A DNA stretch of 64,000 nucleotides from Corynebacterium parakroppenstedtii (GCF_019754935.1 NZ_JAGSOA010000001.1:124001-188000); one strand, 5' to 3'. Positions 28,598 to 38,713 are shown, numbered from the stretch's first letter. Notes: generated from the letters alone by a model not told the origin. Program-made: numbers and translations.

Positions 28598-29077
28598 TCA
28601 ATCCGTGGCCATGCTTTGTAGTGTTTGAGCAGTATGAATGGCAGCGATCATGGCCTCAGCGCCCTTATTTTCATGGGCCGACGGTCCACCAGCTCTGTCG
28701 ACGGCTTGTTCGTGGGTGTTGCAGGTAAGAACGCCATTTCCGACGGGTGTTTCTGTCTCCACGGCAATTTTCGTCAATCCATATGTCACCGCATTACACA
28801 CGTGATCAAAGTGAGGCGTTCCGCCTTGGATGACACAGCCCAAGGCGACGACAGCGTCGTGCGTTTTGGTGGCTTTCTTGACGACGACGGGGATCTCGAG
28901 CGCACCGACGACCGGAATGACGGTGACCTCTGCCCCGGCTGTCTCCCCTGCTTGTCGTGCCTGAGATGCTAATTCATTGGTAATGTCTCGATTCCATTCC
29001 GAGACAACGATGGCGACACGGAGTCCGTGTGCAGATCCGGGTTTGATGGTGATGGTGGGGCTTCCCTCGCCACTCAT
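28598..29077 (-). CDS. ribH: 6,7-dimethyl-8-ribityllumazine synthase
   Basis: Penultimate riboflavin enzyme, condensing 3,4-dihydroxybutanone 4-phosphate (from RibBA) with the ribityl pyrimidine. The 159-residue protein has the family blocks VAIVVSEWNRDITNELASQA, VPVVGALEIPVVVKKATK, DAVVALGCVIQGGTPHFDHV (with the conserved His) and PVGNGVLTCNTHEQAVDRAG. ATG 29077 with AAAGGAATA upstream. Last of the rib genes, about 115 bases after ribBA. The gap to the next gene holds an 11-base direct repeat, CGTGGATGCTG, at 28530-28540 and 28543-28553. Confidence 0.96.
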   Translation of the reverse strand: MSGEGSPTITIKPGSAHGLRVAIVVSEWNRDITNELASQARQAGETAGAEVTVIPVVGALEIPVVVKKATKTHDAVVALGCVIQGGTPHFDHVCNAVTYGLTKIAVETETPVGNGVLTCNTHEQAVDRAGGPSAHENKGAEAMIAAIHTAQTLQSMATD

Positions 29078-29192
29078 GAGTTATTCCTTTCGGTGGTATG
29101 TGCGGGAGTGACATGCGGTGACGCGAGCTTTGTTCGCGTTCACGGCACGGAGATGGATGTAAAAACCGATGCGCCTTTATTCCGGCGGGTTG

Positions 29193-30563
29193 TTAGACGG
29201 TTCCGGCGTGACCCGGCGTATGAGCGGCCTCCCAGGCATTCAAACTAGGCAAATCGTGGCCCATCTTGTCGCGCTTAGTGCGAAGATAATTGAGGTTTTC
29301 CGGGTACACATTGACCTCAATACTTCGACGTCCGCTGATTCGTAAGCCATGCCCCTTCAGCCCTGCTCGTTTCGTCGGATTATTGGACAAAAGAATCATG
29401 GACTTAACGCCGAGATCAGAGAGTATGGCGGAGCCTGTCCCGTATTCACGCGCATCAGCCGGCTTACCCAGTTCAATATTGGCGTCAACGGTGTCGTAAC
29501 CGTCATCTTGCAGCTTATAGGCCTGCAGCTTGTTCAGAAGACCAATGCCCCGGCCCTCGTGACCACGCATATACAGGACGACGCCGCGTCCCTCCTTATA
29601 CACCTCTTCCATTGCTTGATGGAGCTGATCGCCGCAATCACACCGGCGCGAACCAAAAACATCACCGGTGAGGCATTCGGAGTGAACTCTCACGAGGACA
29701 TCTTCCCCACCGTTATCAGAGGGATCACCGACGACGAGGGCTACGTGCTCGAGTCCATCGATGACGCTCCTATATCCGATGGCGGTAAAACGACCATACG
29801 ACGTCGGAAGCGTGGTTTCTACGACACGCTCAACAAGCTGCTCCGTGTTCCGTCGGTAAGCGATGAGCTGGTCGATGGAGATCATCGTGAGCGAATGTTC
29901 GTCGGCAAACCGACGTAACTCGGGTCCCCGTGCCATGGAAGTGGGATCCTCTTCGCTCACTATTTCACAGAGCGCACCGGCAGGATTGAGGTGAGCGAGG
30001 CGGGCGAGGTCGACGGCAGCCTCGGTATGCCCGGCGCGAACAAGGACTCCTCCCGGCCGAGCTCGAAGAGGGACCACATGGCCGGGTCGTGTGAAATTCG
30101 CGGGGCCGGAATCGGGAGACGCCAGTAGCCGAATGGTATGCGCGCGATCAGTGGCTGAAATACCAGTGGTTCCGCCTTCTGCCGCGTCGACAGTAACTGT
30201 ATAAGCTGTGCTTTTCTTGTCTTGGTTTCGCGTCACCATGGGCGGGAGATAGCACCGGTCAGCGTCTTCATCAGTCATGCCGACGCACACATACCCCGAC
30301 GAATATCGCACCATGAATGCGAGCGACGTCGCGGTAATACGATCGGCGGCGATGATCATATCGCCTTCGTTTTCGCGATCCTCGTCATCGACGACGATCA
30401 CCGGCTTGCCTGCTGCAATGTCGCGGATAGCCTCGTCAATGGTGTTGAGCTGGATATTTCCGCGATACGTATGCGAATCCTGAGGGTCAGAGCGTTGATC
30501 GTGGGAGTGGCTCTGGGGTTCTGCGAGATCGGTGTGGTGTGTAGTCACGGCGTGCTGTTCCAT
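29193..30563 (-). CDS. ribBA: Bifunctional DHBP synthase / GTP cyclohydrolase II
   Basis: Supplies both riboflavin precursors. The 456-residue protein has an N-terminal DHBP synthase domain (about 40-240: [20 protein letters not shown] acidic loop, and [13 protein letters not shown]) that converts ribulose 5-phosphate, and a C-terminal GTP cyclohydrolase II domain (about 250-445) with the zinc cysteines in [36 protein letters not shown], and [15 protein letters not shown] His/Ser/Asp-rich N-terminal tail of about 35 residues precedes the first domain. The start is ATG 30563. It lies 25 bases after ribE, and rpe upstream makes one of its substrates. Confidence 0.96.
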   Translation of the reverse strand: MEQHAVTTHHTDLAEPQSHSHDQRSDPQDSHTYRGNIQLNTIDEAIRDIAAGKPVIVVDDEDRENEGDMIIAADRITATSLAFMVRYSSGYVCVGMTDEDADRCYLPPMVTRNQDKKSTAYTVTVDAAEGGTTGISATDRAHTIRLLASPDSGPANFTRPGHVVPLRARPGGVLVRAGHTEAAVDLARLAHLNPAGALCEIVSEEDPTSMARGPELRRFADEHSLTMISIDQLIAYRRNTEQLVERVVETTLPTSYGRFTAIGYRSVIDGLEHVALVVGDPSDNGGEDVLVRVHSECLTGDVFGSRRCDCGDQLHQAMEEVYKEGRGVVLYMRGHEGRGIGLLNKLQAYKLQDDGYDTVDANIELGKPADAREYGTGSAILSDLGVKSMILLSNNPTKRAGLKGHGLRISGRRSIEVNVYPENLNYLRTKRDKMGHDLPSLNAWEAAHTPGHAGTV

Positions 30564-30588
30564 CGTCTTCTCTTGTTTCCGTCTTCTA

Positions 30589-31305
30589 TTATTTCGACTG
30601 CTGAGCTGCTGGGTCGGTCACCGCGTGGAGATAACCACTGACATTGGCATTGCGTTCGATGTATTTGGCGACAATATCGACCTCGATATTGACCGGGGCA
30701 TCCACTGCGAGCGAGCCGAGGATCGTGTCCCGCATGGTGGTAGGAATTAATGAGACCTCAAACCACGGGTCGGCAGTATCGGGAGGTGCCACCGCGGAGA
30801 CAGTGAGCGATGTTCCGCTGACCGCGATCGATCCCTTTTCAACAACATATCGAGCTAAATTCGACGGGAGACTAAAGCGGAAGATCTCCCATTTATCGTG
30901 AGGATCTCGTGAGAGTAACCGGGCTGTTCCATCGACGTGGCCTTGAACTATATGTCCCCCGAGACGCTGTGATGGTTGGACTGCCCGTTCAAGGTTGACC
31001 TGGTCACCGGGGCAAATATCGCCCAACGTTGTGCGATCAAGCGTTTCGCCCATAACGTCCATGATCACCGCTGTTCCCTCATGACCGGCGTCGGTCAAGC
31101 ACACGCCATTGACTGCGAGCGAATCGCCCTTAGAGAGGGTATCGGTGACTCCTGGTGCGTCAACAGTAATCCTGATGAAATCGGGGGTATCTCGTTCTTT
31201 GTTCGACGACGACGCCTCAGCCTGATCTGAGGGCGATTCCGCTCCCCGATCAATAGCGACGACTGTTCCAAGAGCTTCAACGATGCCAGTAAACACGATT
31301 GCCAT
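30589..31305 (-). CDS. ribE: Riboflavin synthase, alpha subunit
   Basis: Dismutates two lumazines into riboflavin and the pyrimidine precursor. The 238-residue protein shows the duplicated lumazine-binding barrel: first repeat with [24 protein letters not shown] and [14 protein letters not shown]; second with [20 protein letters not shown] and the ending [14 protein letters not shown] polar loop ([20 protein letters not shown]) near residues 20-40 makes it longer than the usual ~210. ATG 31305. Often called ribC in the actinobacterial literature. Confidence 0.95.
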   Translation of the reverse strand: MAIVFTGIVEALGTVVAIDRGAESPSDQAEASSSNKERDTPDFIRITVDAPGVTDTLSKGDSLAVNGVCLTDAGHEGTAVIMDVMGETLDRTTLGDICPGDQVNLERAVQPSQRLGGHIVQGHVDGTARLLSRDPHDKWEIFRFSLPSNLARYVVEKGSIAVSGTSLTVSAVAPPDTADPWFEVSLIPTTMRDTILGSLAVDAPVNIEVDIVAKYIERNANVSGYLHAVTDPAAQQSK

Positions 31306-31379
31306 TCTATCTTTCTGTGTCTGTCGTTCGGTGCTTAAGCATTCCGATAATGCTCAGGGCGATTCCGCCTGCCGGTCAT

Positions 31380-32453
31380 TCACTCTGACGACGGCTCAGC
31401 CTGTCGGTGAGCGTCGACGAGGAGATCAGGACCGAGCTGCGTGATGTGTTCAATGGTGAAGTCACGTCTGTCGGTGAGCGTTGATACGTGAGGAATCTGA
31501 ATCGCGGGCAGTCCGGAACCAAGAATGCTCGGCGCGACATACCAGTGAATGTGGTCTACAACCCCCTGCTCGAGCGCAGCGGAGGCCAACGTCGGCCCGC
31601 CTTCAATGAGGAGATCGACGTACCCCTGCTGGGTTAGCTCCTGAATGACTTGGGATAGATCGTGGGTATCAAAGTGCCGCGACCGTGCGTACGCGAATAT
31701 CTTCGCTTCCTTTGGAACCGGTCGAGAACCAATGATCACGTGATCCGGCTGATGTGCATAGAGAGTCCCGTCCGGTTTCCGAGCCGTCAGACGCGGGTTA
31801 TCGGCTATCACGGTCCCCGTTCCGACGATCAGCGCATCGCGGGTAGCGCGGTCGCGATGAACATAGTTTCGAGCGTCAGCAGAGGTGATCCATTGTGATG
31901 TTCCATCAGGCGCGGCGACTCGGCCATCCAAGGTGGCAGCAACTTTTAGAGTGACCATTGCCCGGTCAGTATCAACCCGATGCAGCCAGGAACGTAGCGC
32001 GCCGCGACGCACCTCATCAGCACGAATGCCACCAATGACAGTGAGACCCGCCTCGGCTAATACCTCATGCCCGCCATGAGCGATCGGGGTCGGGTCTGAC
32101 ACCGCATACACGACGGTAGATATCCCCGCGGCAAGGAGCACGTCAGTACAGGGGCCAGTCCGGCCGGTGTGAGCACACGGTTCCAGGGTGACGACGGCTG
32201 TAGCACCGGCTGCCGCATCGCCGGCATCGCGGACCGCCATGACCTCCGCATGCGGACCACCCGCCGGTTGTGTGTGTCCTTGGCCAACAATTCGCCCGTC
32301 GGCATCAATAATGACTGCTCCTACCGGCGGATTTGGGCTGGTCGTTCCCTTGGCTTCCCACCCGAGCTCGACAGCCCGATCCATGGCGTGCTCGATAACG
32401 CTCACCGGATGTCGGCCGATCATCTCACCGCGGGATAGCGTCGACTCGTGCAT
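31380..32453 (-). CDS. ribD: Riboflavin biosynthesis deaminase/reductase RibD
   Basis: Two-domain enzyme for the second and third steps after GTP cyclohydrolase II. In the 357-residue protein the N-terminal zinc deaminase has GGPHAEVMAVRDAGD and TLEPCAHTGRTGPCTDVLLA (His/Glu and two Cys). The C-terminal NADPH reductase has TLDGRVAAPDGTSQWITSAD, DALIVGTGTVIADNPRLTAR and DLLIEGGPTLASAALE. The ATG start at 32453 shares one base with the rpe stop (TAATG), so the genes are coupled. No FMN riboswitch is possible directly upstream, because the region is rpe coding sequence. Confidence 0.96.
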   Translation of the reverse strand: MHESTLSRGEMIGRHPVSVIEHAMDRAVELGWEAKGTTSPNPPVGAVIIDADGRIVGQGHTQPAGGPHAEVMAVRDAGDAAAGATAVVTLEPCAHTGRTGPCTDVLLAAGISTVVYAVSDPTPIAHGGHEVLAEAGLTVIGGIRADEVRRGALRSWLHRVDTDRAMVTLKVAATLDGRVAAPDGTSQWITSADARNYVHRDRATRDALIVGTGTVIADNPRLTARKPDGTLYAHQPDHVIIGSRPVPKEAKIFAYARSRHFDTHDLSQVIQELTQQGYVDLLIEGGPTLASAALEQGVVDHIHWYVAPSILGSGLPAIQIPHVSTLTDRRDFTIEHITQLGPDLLVDAHRQAEPSSE

Positions 32454-33232
32454 TAGTCTTGAAGCCCGCCGGAATTTTGAGTTCCATGGCCCGCCGACGA
32501 ATACCCCGCCCGCGCATTCTCACGAAGTTCATCAATGGCAGCGTTGGGGGAATCGGCTTTATACACCGCCGATCCAGCCACGAAAACATCAACACCGGCT
32601 TCGGCGGCGCTAGCAATAGTGTCGGCGGAAATTCCACCGTCTATTTCGATGAGACAGCGACCGTCCGGACTATCGTCGCTCGTTTCCTTCCCCCATATCT
32701 GATCTGCGCGTTCACGCAGGGCGCGTACTTTGTCGAGAACCTCGGGCATAAATTTTTGGCCGCCGAACCCGGGCTCCACCGACATGACGAGAATCATGTC
32801 GAACTCCTCGAGGTGCGCGAGAACCTCGTCAACTGGTGTTTTCGGCTTAATACTGATCCCGGCGCGAGTACCTGCCGCCCGCAATGTTCGTGCCAGCGCG
32901 ATAGCGGCGTCGATATTATCGACCGCTTCGACGTGGAAAGTGACGGAATAGAAATCGGCGTAGTCGGGAGCCCATCGTTCGGGATCGTCAATCATCAGAT
33001 GGCAATCCAGAGGGAGTTGAGTTTCCCGCGCAACGGCCTGTGCAATGGGCAATCCGAAACTGAGATTCGGCACGAAATGACCATCCATCACATCGACATG
33101 GATCCAGTCAGCGTGGGAAACCGCGTCAAGGTCCCGTGCGAGGTGGGCGAAGTCTGCTGAAAGGATCGATGGGGCGATAAGTGGGGTGGCCTGTGTGGAT
33201 ACCCCAGCGGATGGTTCCAGTCGTGATGTCAT
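32453..33232 (-). CDS. rpe: Ribulose-phosphate 3-epimerase
   Basis: Interconverts ribulose 5-phosphate and xylulose 5-phosphate. TIM barrel of 259 aa with APSILSADFAHLARDL, the metal-binding HVDVMDGHFVPNLSFG, DCHLMIDDPERW, SVEPGFGGQKFMPEVL and the phosphate site IEIDGGISADT; the metal ligands (His/Asp/His/Asp) are in place. A Thr/Ser/Asp-rich loop (ETSDDSPDG) near 185-193 and a Gly/Ser-rich tail are extra. It links the pentose phosphate genes elsewhere in the window to riboflavin synthesis, since its substrate feeds RibBA. ATG 33232. Confidence 0.96.
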   Translation of the reverse strand: MTSRLEPSAGVSTQATPLIAPSILSADFAHLARDLDAVSHADWIHVDVMDGHFVPNLSFGLPIAQAVARETQLPLDCHLMIDDPERWAPDYADFYSVTFHVEAVDNIDAAIALARTLRAAGTRAGISIKPKTPVDEVLAHLEEFDMILVMSVEPGFGGQKFMPEVLDKVRALRERADQIWGKETSDDSPDGRCLIEIDGGISADTIASAAEAGVDVFVAGSAVYKADSPNAAIDELRENARAGYSSAGHGTQNSGGLQD

Positions 33233-33241
33233 GGCAACATG

Positions 33242-34816
33242 TTACCGCTCTGGCGTCGCACTCCGGCGGAAAATTTGAACGAACATCGCGTCCGTTCCGT
33301 GGCGGTGAGGCCACATTTGGACAGCATTCTCGCCAGCGCGGCAGTGTTGCATTCCGCACATATAGTCGACGGTATCCAAAGGTTGAAGTGGGCAATTCTT
33401 TTCTGCCCAGTCCACAATCTTGACGGTCTCTTCGAGGTGAGGCGAGCACGTTGAGTACACCACTATTCCACCGGGTCGAGTAAGTTCAGCCCCCGCAGCT
33501 AGCAGCTCTCGTTGCAACGAAACGAGCCCGGGGACGTCGTCCGGGGACTTTCGCCAACGCGCTTCGGGCCGACGTCGGAGCGCCCCGAGTCCTGTACATG
33601 GAGCATCAACCAGCGTGCGATCATAATGCGCGTCGAGGCCAGACTGTCGCCCATCAACTGTATGGACTGTCACGGGAAGACCAGAGGTTGTTTTTTCGAC
33701 CAACCGCGCCCGGTGAGGAACAGGTTCGACCGCATCAACGTGGGCACCATCAATGCGCGCAAGGCAAGCCATCAATGCAGTTTTTCCGCCCGGACCTGCG
33801 CAAAGATCAAGCCACTGACCTGTCTCCTCTCCTTCAAGAGGTGCCTCGGCGGCAGCACGGGCGATCAGCTGGGACCCCTCATCCTGCACCGCAGCCATGC
33901 CCTCACGAACAGCGGGGATGGCGCCGGGATCGCCCTCCTCGAGAACCACGCCGTAGGGCGAATATGACGTCTGCTCACCACCTGTGACGAGGGCCAACTC
34001 TTCAGCAGTGATCTCGCCGGGACGGGCGACGAGGTGGACACGCGGCCGTGCATCGTCGGCAATTAACGCGTCTGATAATTCGGAAATGGCGTAGTCACCC
34101 AGCGAATCGCGGAATACTTTGACGATCCACTCGGGGTGAGCTGTTGCCAGCGCCATGCGTTCAAACGGATCCGCATTTTTAGTGAGGTGATCTATCCATT
34201 CCGGTTCTGTTCGCTGCGCGACGGAGTGGAGAACAGCATTAACGAATCCCTTAGCTTTCGGTTTATCGACTTCCTGGCATAAATCCACCGACGTATTGAC
34301 TGCAGCGTGGTTGCCGACGCGCATACGCAAAAGCTGGTACGTGCCCAGGCGGAGCACCGCAATGACGGCGGGATCGATGGCCTCAAGGGGGCGGCTCGAA
34401 CACTCACCGATCACTGCATCCACGAGCCCTTGAGCTCGCAGTGACCCGTAACCCAACTCGGTAGTGAATGCAGCATCCCGGCCCGACAGGCCGTATTCCT
34501 TCATCAGCGACGGAAGAATAATGTTGCCGAAAGCGTTTTCGGTGTCGACACGGAAGAGTGCTTGCCACGCCACATAGCGTGGTACATCTCGATGATGCTC
34601 ACGCGCAGGTTTTCTGTTTGGCTTATTCCCACCTGACGAAGCACGTTGATTCTGGTGGCGCTTGTTATTGTCGTTGCGCTGGCGGTTTCGCCGTTGCTGT
34701 TGCCCTTGCCTATCCGAGTGCGACGCTCCCCTATCCGACGGTGTCTGCTTCGCCCCCTTGGCATCAGACTCGAGGTGACGCGCTGATTCACTGCGCGAAC
34801 GAAATCCTCCACTCAT
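33242..34816 (-). CDS. rsmB: 16S rRNA (cytosine-967-C5)-methyltransferase RsmB/Fmu
   Basis: The 524-residue protein starts with about 80 residues of Ser/Arg/Gln/Asn-rich low complexity. A NusB-like RNA-binding domain follows (YVAWQALFRVDTENAFGNII, DLCQEVDKPKAKGFVNAVLH). The C-terminal Rossmann methyltransferase has WLDLCAGPGGKTALMACLAR (SAM site), TLVDAPCTGLGALRRRPEAR with the catalytic PCTG cysteine, and VVYSTCSPHLEETVKIVDWA with the second cysteine. The ATG (34816) overlaps the fmt stop in an ATGA arrangement. The low-complexity head is far longer than in E. coli RsmB. Confidence 0.94.
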   Translation of the reverse strand: MSGGFRSRSESARHLESDAKGAKQTPSDRGASHSDRQGQQQRRNRQRNDNNKRHQNQRASSGGNKPNRKPAREHHRDVPRYVAWQALFRVDTENAFGNIILPSLMKEYGLSGRDAAFTTELGYGSLRAQGLVDAVIGECSSRPLEAIDPAVIAVLRLGTYQLLRMRVGNHAAVNTSVDLCQEVDKPKAKGFVNAVLHSVAQRTEPEWIDHLTKNADPFERMALATAHPEWIVKVFRDSLGDYAISELSDALIADDARPRVHLVARPGEITAEELALVTGGEQTSYSPYGVVLEEGDPGAIPAVREGMAAVQDEGSQLIARAAAEAPLEGEETGQWLDLCAGPGGKTALMACLARIDGAHVDAVEPVPHRARLVEKTTSGLPVTVHTVDGRQSGLDAHYDRTLVDAPCTGLGALRRRPEARWRKSPDDVPGLVSLQRELLAAGAELTRPGGIVVYSTCSPHLEETVKIVDWAEKNCPLQPLDTVDYMCGMQHCRAGENAVQMWPHRHGTDAMFVQIFRRSATPER

Positions 34817-35850
34817 TGAAAACGCGTCCCTTCATGCGGTGTGTCATCGTACGATTCAGCTCGTTCTGCTGGATTGCTCTGAGCTGAATTATTCTGAGCC
34901 GACTTATCTTTGTCGAGGCCATTGGCAAGGTGCGCGCCTCTCACCCACGCTCCGGCCTCCATCATCTTTTTACCTGGCGCCTGGACAGAGCCGAGTTGCA
35001 CAGGATAATCCGCGGTTCCCACCCACACGCGGTTCTTTTTCCACGCAATCTCTCCGGGCGCTAAAGACAGCGACTTTTCGATAGGGTCCCGTGGATCGGT
35101 AGTAGGTCGTACGGCTCCGACGCGGATTCGGTCGTCCCCAAGCAGTGTCCATGCTCCGGGATCAGGTGTGACCGCACGGATTACCTGGTCGACCGTCAAT
35201 GCTGGCTTATTCCAGTCGATGCGCGTGTCCTCAGTGGAAATCTTCTTGGCATAGGTCGCACCGTCGTCACTTTGCGGTGTCGGTGTTGCCGATCCATTCT
35301 CGATAGCGTCCAGAGTGTCGACGAGAACCTGGGCACCCTGATTGGTCAGCCGTTCCATGAGTGAACCGGCAGTGTCATCGTCACGGATGTCGGCGGGTGC
35401 CGACGCAAATATGTCGCCCGTGTCCAGCCCTTCCTCAATGCGGAAGACGGTCACGCCTGTTTCCTTGTCCCCCGCTTCAATGGCGCGCTGCACAGGAGCT
35501 GCACCTCGCCAACGAGGTAACAGCGAAAAGTGCAGGTTGACCCATCCCCACCGAGGTAGCGTGAGTACGTTTGGAGGCACTAAAGCACCATAAGCGACGA
35601 CGGGTATGCAGTCCGGCTTGTATTCCGCGAGGGAATCAATAACCGACGCGTCTTTTAACGTGGAAGTCTTAATGACAGGGATGTCGTGCGCTTCGGCGAG
35701 CTCAGCAACAGGGCTGGGATAGAGCCGACGGCCACGACCCCGAGGAGCATCGGGACGCGTTAAGACGGCAACGACGTCGTGATGTGAATCAAGCAGTGCT
35801 TGTAAAGCAGTCGTTGCCGGCGTCGGGGTTCCTGCAAAAACAACGCGCAT
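34813..35850 (-). CDS. fmt: Methionyl-tRNA formyltransferase
   Basis: Formylates initiator Met-tRNA. The 345-residue protein has the N-terminal formyltransferase fold (MRVVFAGTPTPATTALQALL; HFSLLPRWRGAAPVQRAIEA with catalytic His; VFRIEEGLDTGDIFASAPAD with catalytic Asp) and a C-terminal OB-like tRNA-binding domain (DDRIRVGAVRPTTDPRD onward). The last ~35 residues (KDKSAQNNSAQSNPAERAES and on) are a polar tail not expected in the family. It shares a base with the def stop (TAATG) and four with rsmB, the usual def-fmt-rsmB unit. Confidence 0.95.
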   Translation of the reverse strand: MRVVFAGTPTPATTALQALLDSHHDVVAVLTRPDAPRGRGRRLYPSPVAELAEAHDIPVIKTSTLKDASVIDSLAEYKPDCIPVVAYGALVPPNVLTLPRWGWVNLHFSLLPRWRGAAPVQRAIEAGDKETGVTVFRIEEGLDTGDIFASAPADIRDDDTAGSLMERLTNQGAQVLVDTLDAIENGSATPTPQSDDGATYAKKISTEDTRIDWNKPALTVDQVIRAVTPDPGAWTLLGDDRIRVGAVRPTTDPRDPIEKSLSLAPGEIAWKKNRVWVGTADYPVQLGSVQAPGKKMMEAGAWVRGAHLANGLDKDKSAQNNSAQSNPAERAESYDDTPHEGTRFQ

Positions 35851-36386
35851 TAGTTCTTCACTCCATCTTTGTCGCGGTATGCTAGCTCAGGGTGTGCGAA
35901 CCATTCGGCGGTACGGATTTGCGCCATCGTCTCTTTACGAATCTCTGGCTCCAGCCTGCGCATGTACATCACCCCGTCGAGGTGATCGGTTTCATGCTGG
36001 ATGCAGCGTGCCAGAATACCGTCGGCCGAAAATGACACGGGGTCCCCGTCGACAGTCTGCCCGGTGACGGAAACGTTCATCCATCGTCGAGTATCGGCGT
36101 GGATCGATGGAACAGAAAGACAGCCCTCCGGCCCATATTGGGTTTCATCGCCCTCGTGTTCCCACACCGGATTAACGATGTGACCGCGCCTGCCCCCACA
36201 GTTATAGACGAAGACCCGCCGCAAAACCCCTACCTGATTCGCGGCAAGACCGGCACCACGGTAGTGATCCATGGTTTCCATCATGTCGTCGACGAGGATC
36301 CGCAATGGCTCGTCAAAGTCGGTGACCGGTTCTGCCGGTGTTGTCAATACGGGGTCTCCAAAAATTCGGATACGACGAAGACTCAT
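35850..36386 (-). CDS. def: Peptide deformylase
   Basis: Removes the N-formyl group from nascent proteins; metal-dependent. At 178 aa it has all three motifs: GAGLAANQVGVLRRVFVYN (motif 1, GxGLAxxQ), YGPEGCLSVPS (motif 2, Cys ligand) and ARCIQHETDHLDGVMYMRRL (motif 3, HExxH). Asn replaces the frequent Pro in GLAAPQ, as in other actinobacterial enzymes. ATG 36386. Upstream 135 bases separate it from priA, so a promoter could sit there, but none is clear. Confidence 0.96.
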   Translation of the reverse strand: MSLRRIRIFGDPVLTTPAEPVTDFDEPLRILVDDMMETMDHYRGAGLAANQVGVLRRVFVYNCGGRRGHIVNPVWEHEGDETQYGPEGCLSVPSIHADTRRWMNVSVTGQTVDGDPVSFSADGILARCIQHETDHLDGVMYMRRLEPEIRKETMAQIRTAEWFAHPELAYRDKDGVKN

Positions 36387-36521
36387 AACGACGCAACACT
36401 CCCAACGGCGGCGATTAACGATAATTAACGACGCGATGAACGACTATGCGGTGAAGATGGCTCACAACAGTAAGCATGTGTGAATGATGCCACTCACCAG
36501 CGACACAAACGCGGTCATAGT

Positions 36522-38633
36522 TTAGCCGATGTGAATGGGGTCCACGATCACCCGAATGGCTAAGTCCACCTTATTCACGGCGGCTTTAATTCGTGCAGCA
36601 CGCAACGCTGAACCCAAGGCTAGCGGTCCATGGCTCATATTCGCTCGAATGAGAAGCCGAAGACAGTCTTGGGCTGGTGTGTTAGCGGGAGGATCTATTC
36701 CCGGTGGCAACGGAACCGGCCCGAGAAACTGGGAATCTCGGGGGACATCAATAAGACGCCTGAATTGCGAAATATCGTGCTCTGTTCCATCGATGGCCGC
36801 CATATGCACGGCAGGCGAAAACCCAGCTTCCCGTCGGTGCTCCAGCTCGACAGCGGCAGCACCGACGGGGTCCCACCGGATCAATGACTGAACCACCGTC
36901 GTCTGCGCATCAGCAACCACAACGACTTCTCCCCCGTCGTTATGCGACTCGACCAAGGACGCGACATCGAGCCAGGATGTGAGCGCTTCTTCATGAGCAC
37001 GAACATCTTCACGCTTCAACTCCGACCACGTATCCAAAATGACGGCGGCCCCGAATTTCTTGTCCTCGGCGATAGGAGCAGAGCCTGGCGTAGCAATCAC
37101 GAGGCTCGGTTCGTCCGGGATAGATGGGATGATTTTGTCGCCCGTACTGACGACGACGGGGATACCGGGGAATGAGCGCCCCAATTCTTCAGCGGTACGA
37201 TCTGCCCCGACGACCACTGCGCGGATCCTCGTCGAACCGCAATTGTCACAGCGAAAAGACGGATCAGGCCGCCCGCACCAGCGACACGTTGGATAGCCCG
37301 CATCCGATGCTTGTTCACCAGCAGGAGACACAGCAGTTCCTTGTGCTGTCTGGCCTGGCAGACCTAGTGGCCCGTTACAGTACCGGCACCGCGCTGGCTC
37401 GCCGCAGCGTTGGCATGCCAGAGTCGGAACATAGCCTTTTCGAGGCACATGGATGAGCGCGGAACGGCCGCGGCGATGGCTGGACCGTATCGCCTCAAAG
37501 GCAACATGCGGAATTCGGGCACGTTTCGCCGCCGGGTCTTTTGCCAGCTCAAAGTCGGTGTCGCCGATGGCTCGAATACGGGGCATGGCGGCACGGATAG
37601 CCTCCCGTGACGACACTAAATTGTGCGCCCACCCGGATTCGACGAGGAGTTGGGCTTCCGCTGTTCGCCCGACGCTCCCCACTATCATCGCTGCTTTCTC
37701 AATACTCGCCCGTAGCGTCAAAACTTCACGGGCGTGGACGTAGGGGGCTCGCGGGTCGACGAGGTTGTCGTCGCCGTCGTCGAGAATAACGATGAGGGAC
37801 AGATCTTTGACGGGAGCGAACGCGGCTCCTCGTGTGCCGACCACCACCCGATTGACCCCGTGAAGGATGTCGATAAATCGACGGTAACGGGCGTGGCGGC
37901 CCAGGCTCGCGGTTAATTGTGTCCACTGGCGGGAACTGAGCACCTCTTTGAGAACATGAGAGAGGCGGTTAATGGTTCGCTGATCAGGAACGATGATGAG
38001 AACTCCGCCCCCACCGCGAGCGGTTTGTGCTGCCAGTTGAGCAATGCGCATGGGCCACTCGTCCCCCGGCGCGATCTGCCATACTGCTCGGGGAGCTTCG
38101 CCGCGCAGCACGGCCTTCACGAAGGATGGCCCGAATCGATAGCGTGACCAGGTCTCATCGAGGGCCGCATTGTCTGCGGCGTTGCCGGCGTCGGTGTTGC
38201 CGTTATCGGAGTCAGCGGCAGACCCCCATGGATCATCCCCGTGCTCTATAGCTTCGAGAGCTGCTTTTTCTGCAGTGGCATGACGGGGAGGAATGGCAGA
38301 CCGAATAATGTCCGACCGCAATCCGCCGTACCGCTGCGCCAACGTATAAACCAGAGTCCAGAATGTTTCAGGCGCAACGACTTCCCGGCTAATAACCCGA
38401 TCGATCCACGAGAGACGACCGGCGTGGTCGGACTCATCCTCGCGAGATAACACCAGCGCATCCGTGAGCCGACCTGAAAAGTGGACTCGCACCATGACCC
38501 CAGGTTTGACGTCCTCATCCACGGCTGCATCAACAAGGTAGTCGAATTCGCGGTCGAGGTGCGCCACCTTGAGAAGCGGAAGCACCCGAGCCACGGGGCG
38601 CTCGGGTGCAGGAGTATGGGGCGAAATAGACAC
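36522..38633 (-). CDS. priA: Primosomal protein N' PriA, helicase motifs degenerate
   Basis: Replication-restart protein, 703 aa. The N-terminal DNA-binding domain (VLPLLKVAHLDREFDYLVDA, GVMVRVHFSGRLTDALVLSR) and the zinc-binding cysteines (CQRCGEPARCRYCN, CRWCGRPDPSFRCDNCGS) are intact. The helicase P-loop position reads WQIAPGDEWPMRIAQLAAQT with no GKT, and the Walker B/DEAH position reads VILDDGDDNL. ATPase and helicase activity is therefore not expected; this loss is known across actinobacterial PriA. A polar insert (DNGNTDAGNAADNAALDETW) lies near 145-165. ATG 38633. Position beside def and metK is normal. Confidence 0.92.
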   Translation of the reverse strand: MSISPHTPAPERPVARVLPLLKVAHLDREFDYLVDAAVDEDVKPGVMVRVHFSGRLTDALVLSREDESDHAGRLSWIDRVISREVVAPETFWTLVYTLAQRYGGLRSDIIRSAIPPRHATAEKAALEAIEHGDDPWGSAADSDNGNTDAGNAADNAALDETWSRYRFGPSFVKAVLRGEAPRAVWQIAPGDEWPMRIAQLAAQTARGGGGVLIIVPDQRTINRLSHVLKEVLSSRQWTQLTASLGRHARYRRFIDILHGVNRVVVGTRGAAFAPVKDLSLIVILDDGDDNLVDPRAPYVHAREVLTLRASIEKAAMIVGSVGRTAEAQLLVESGWAHNLVSSREAIRAAMPRIRAIGDTDFELAKDPAAKRARIPHVAFEAIRSSHRRGRSALIHVPRKGYVPTLACQRCGEPARCRYCNGPLGLPGQTAQGTAVSPAGEQASDAGYPTCRWCGRPDPSFRCDNCGSTRIRAVVVGADRTAEELGRSFPGIPVVVSTGDKIIPSIPDEPSLVIATPGSAPIAEDKKFGAAVILDTWSELKREDVRAHEEALTSWLDVASLVESHNDGGEVVVVADAQTTVVQSLIRWDPVGAAAVELEHRREAGFSPAVHMAAIDGTEHDISQFRRLIDVPRDSQFLGPVPLPPGIDPPANTPAQDCLRLLIRANMSHGPLALGSALRAARIKAAVNKVDLAIRVIVDPIHIG

Positions 38634-38713
38634 GGCTACATCCTAATGGAGTCGGCCACTACCCCACTTCGCACTAAATGGGATTAGCCCAGCCCATCTA
38701 TTTAGCGTGCTAC

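Noticed and set aside
32454..33241. FMN riboswitch ahead of the riboflavin genes
   Set aside because: The sequence upstream of ribD is rpe coding DNA, and the gaps before ribE, ribBA and ribH are too short and lack the conserved RFN elements.
36387..36521. Possible promoter or small RNA between priA and def
   Set aside because: AT-rich in places but no convincing hexamer pair or stem was seen.
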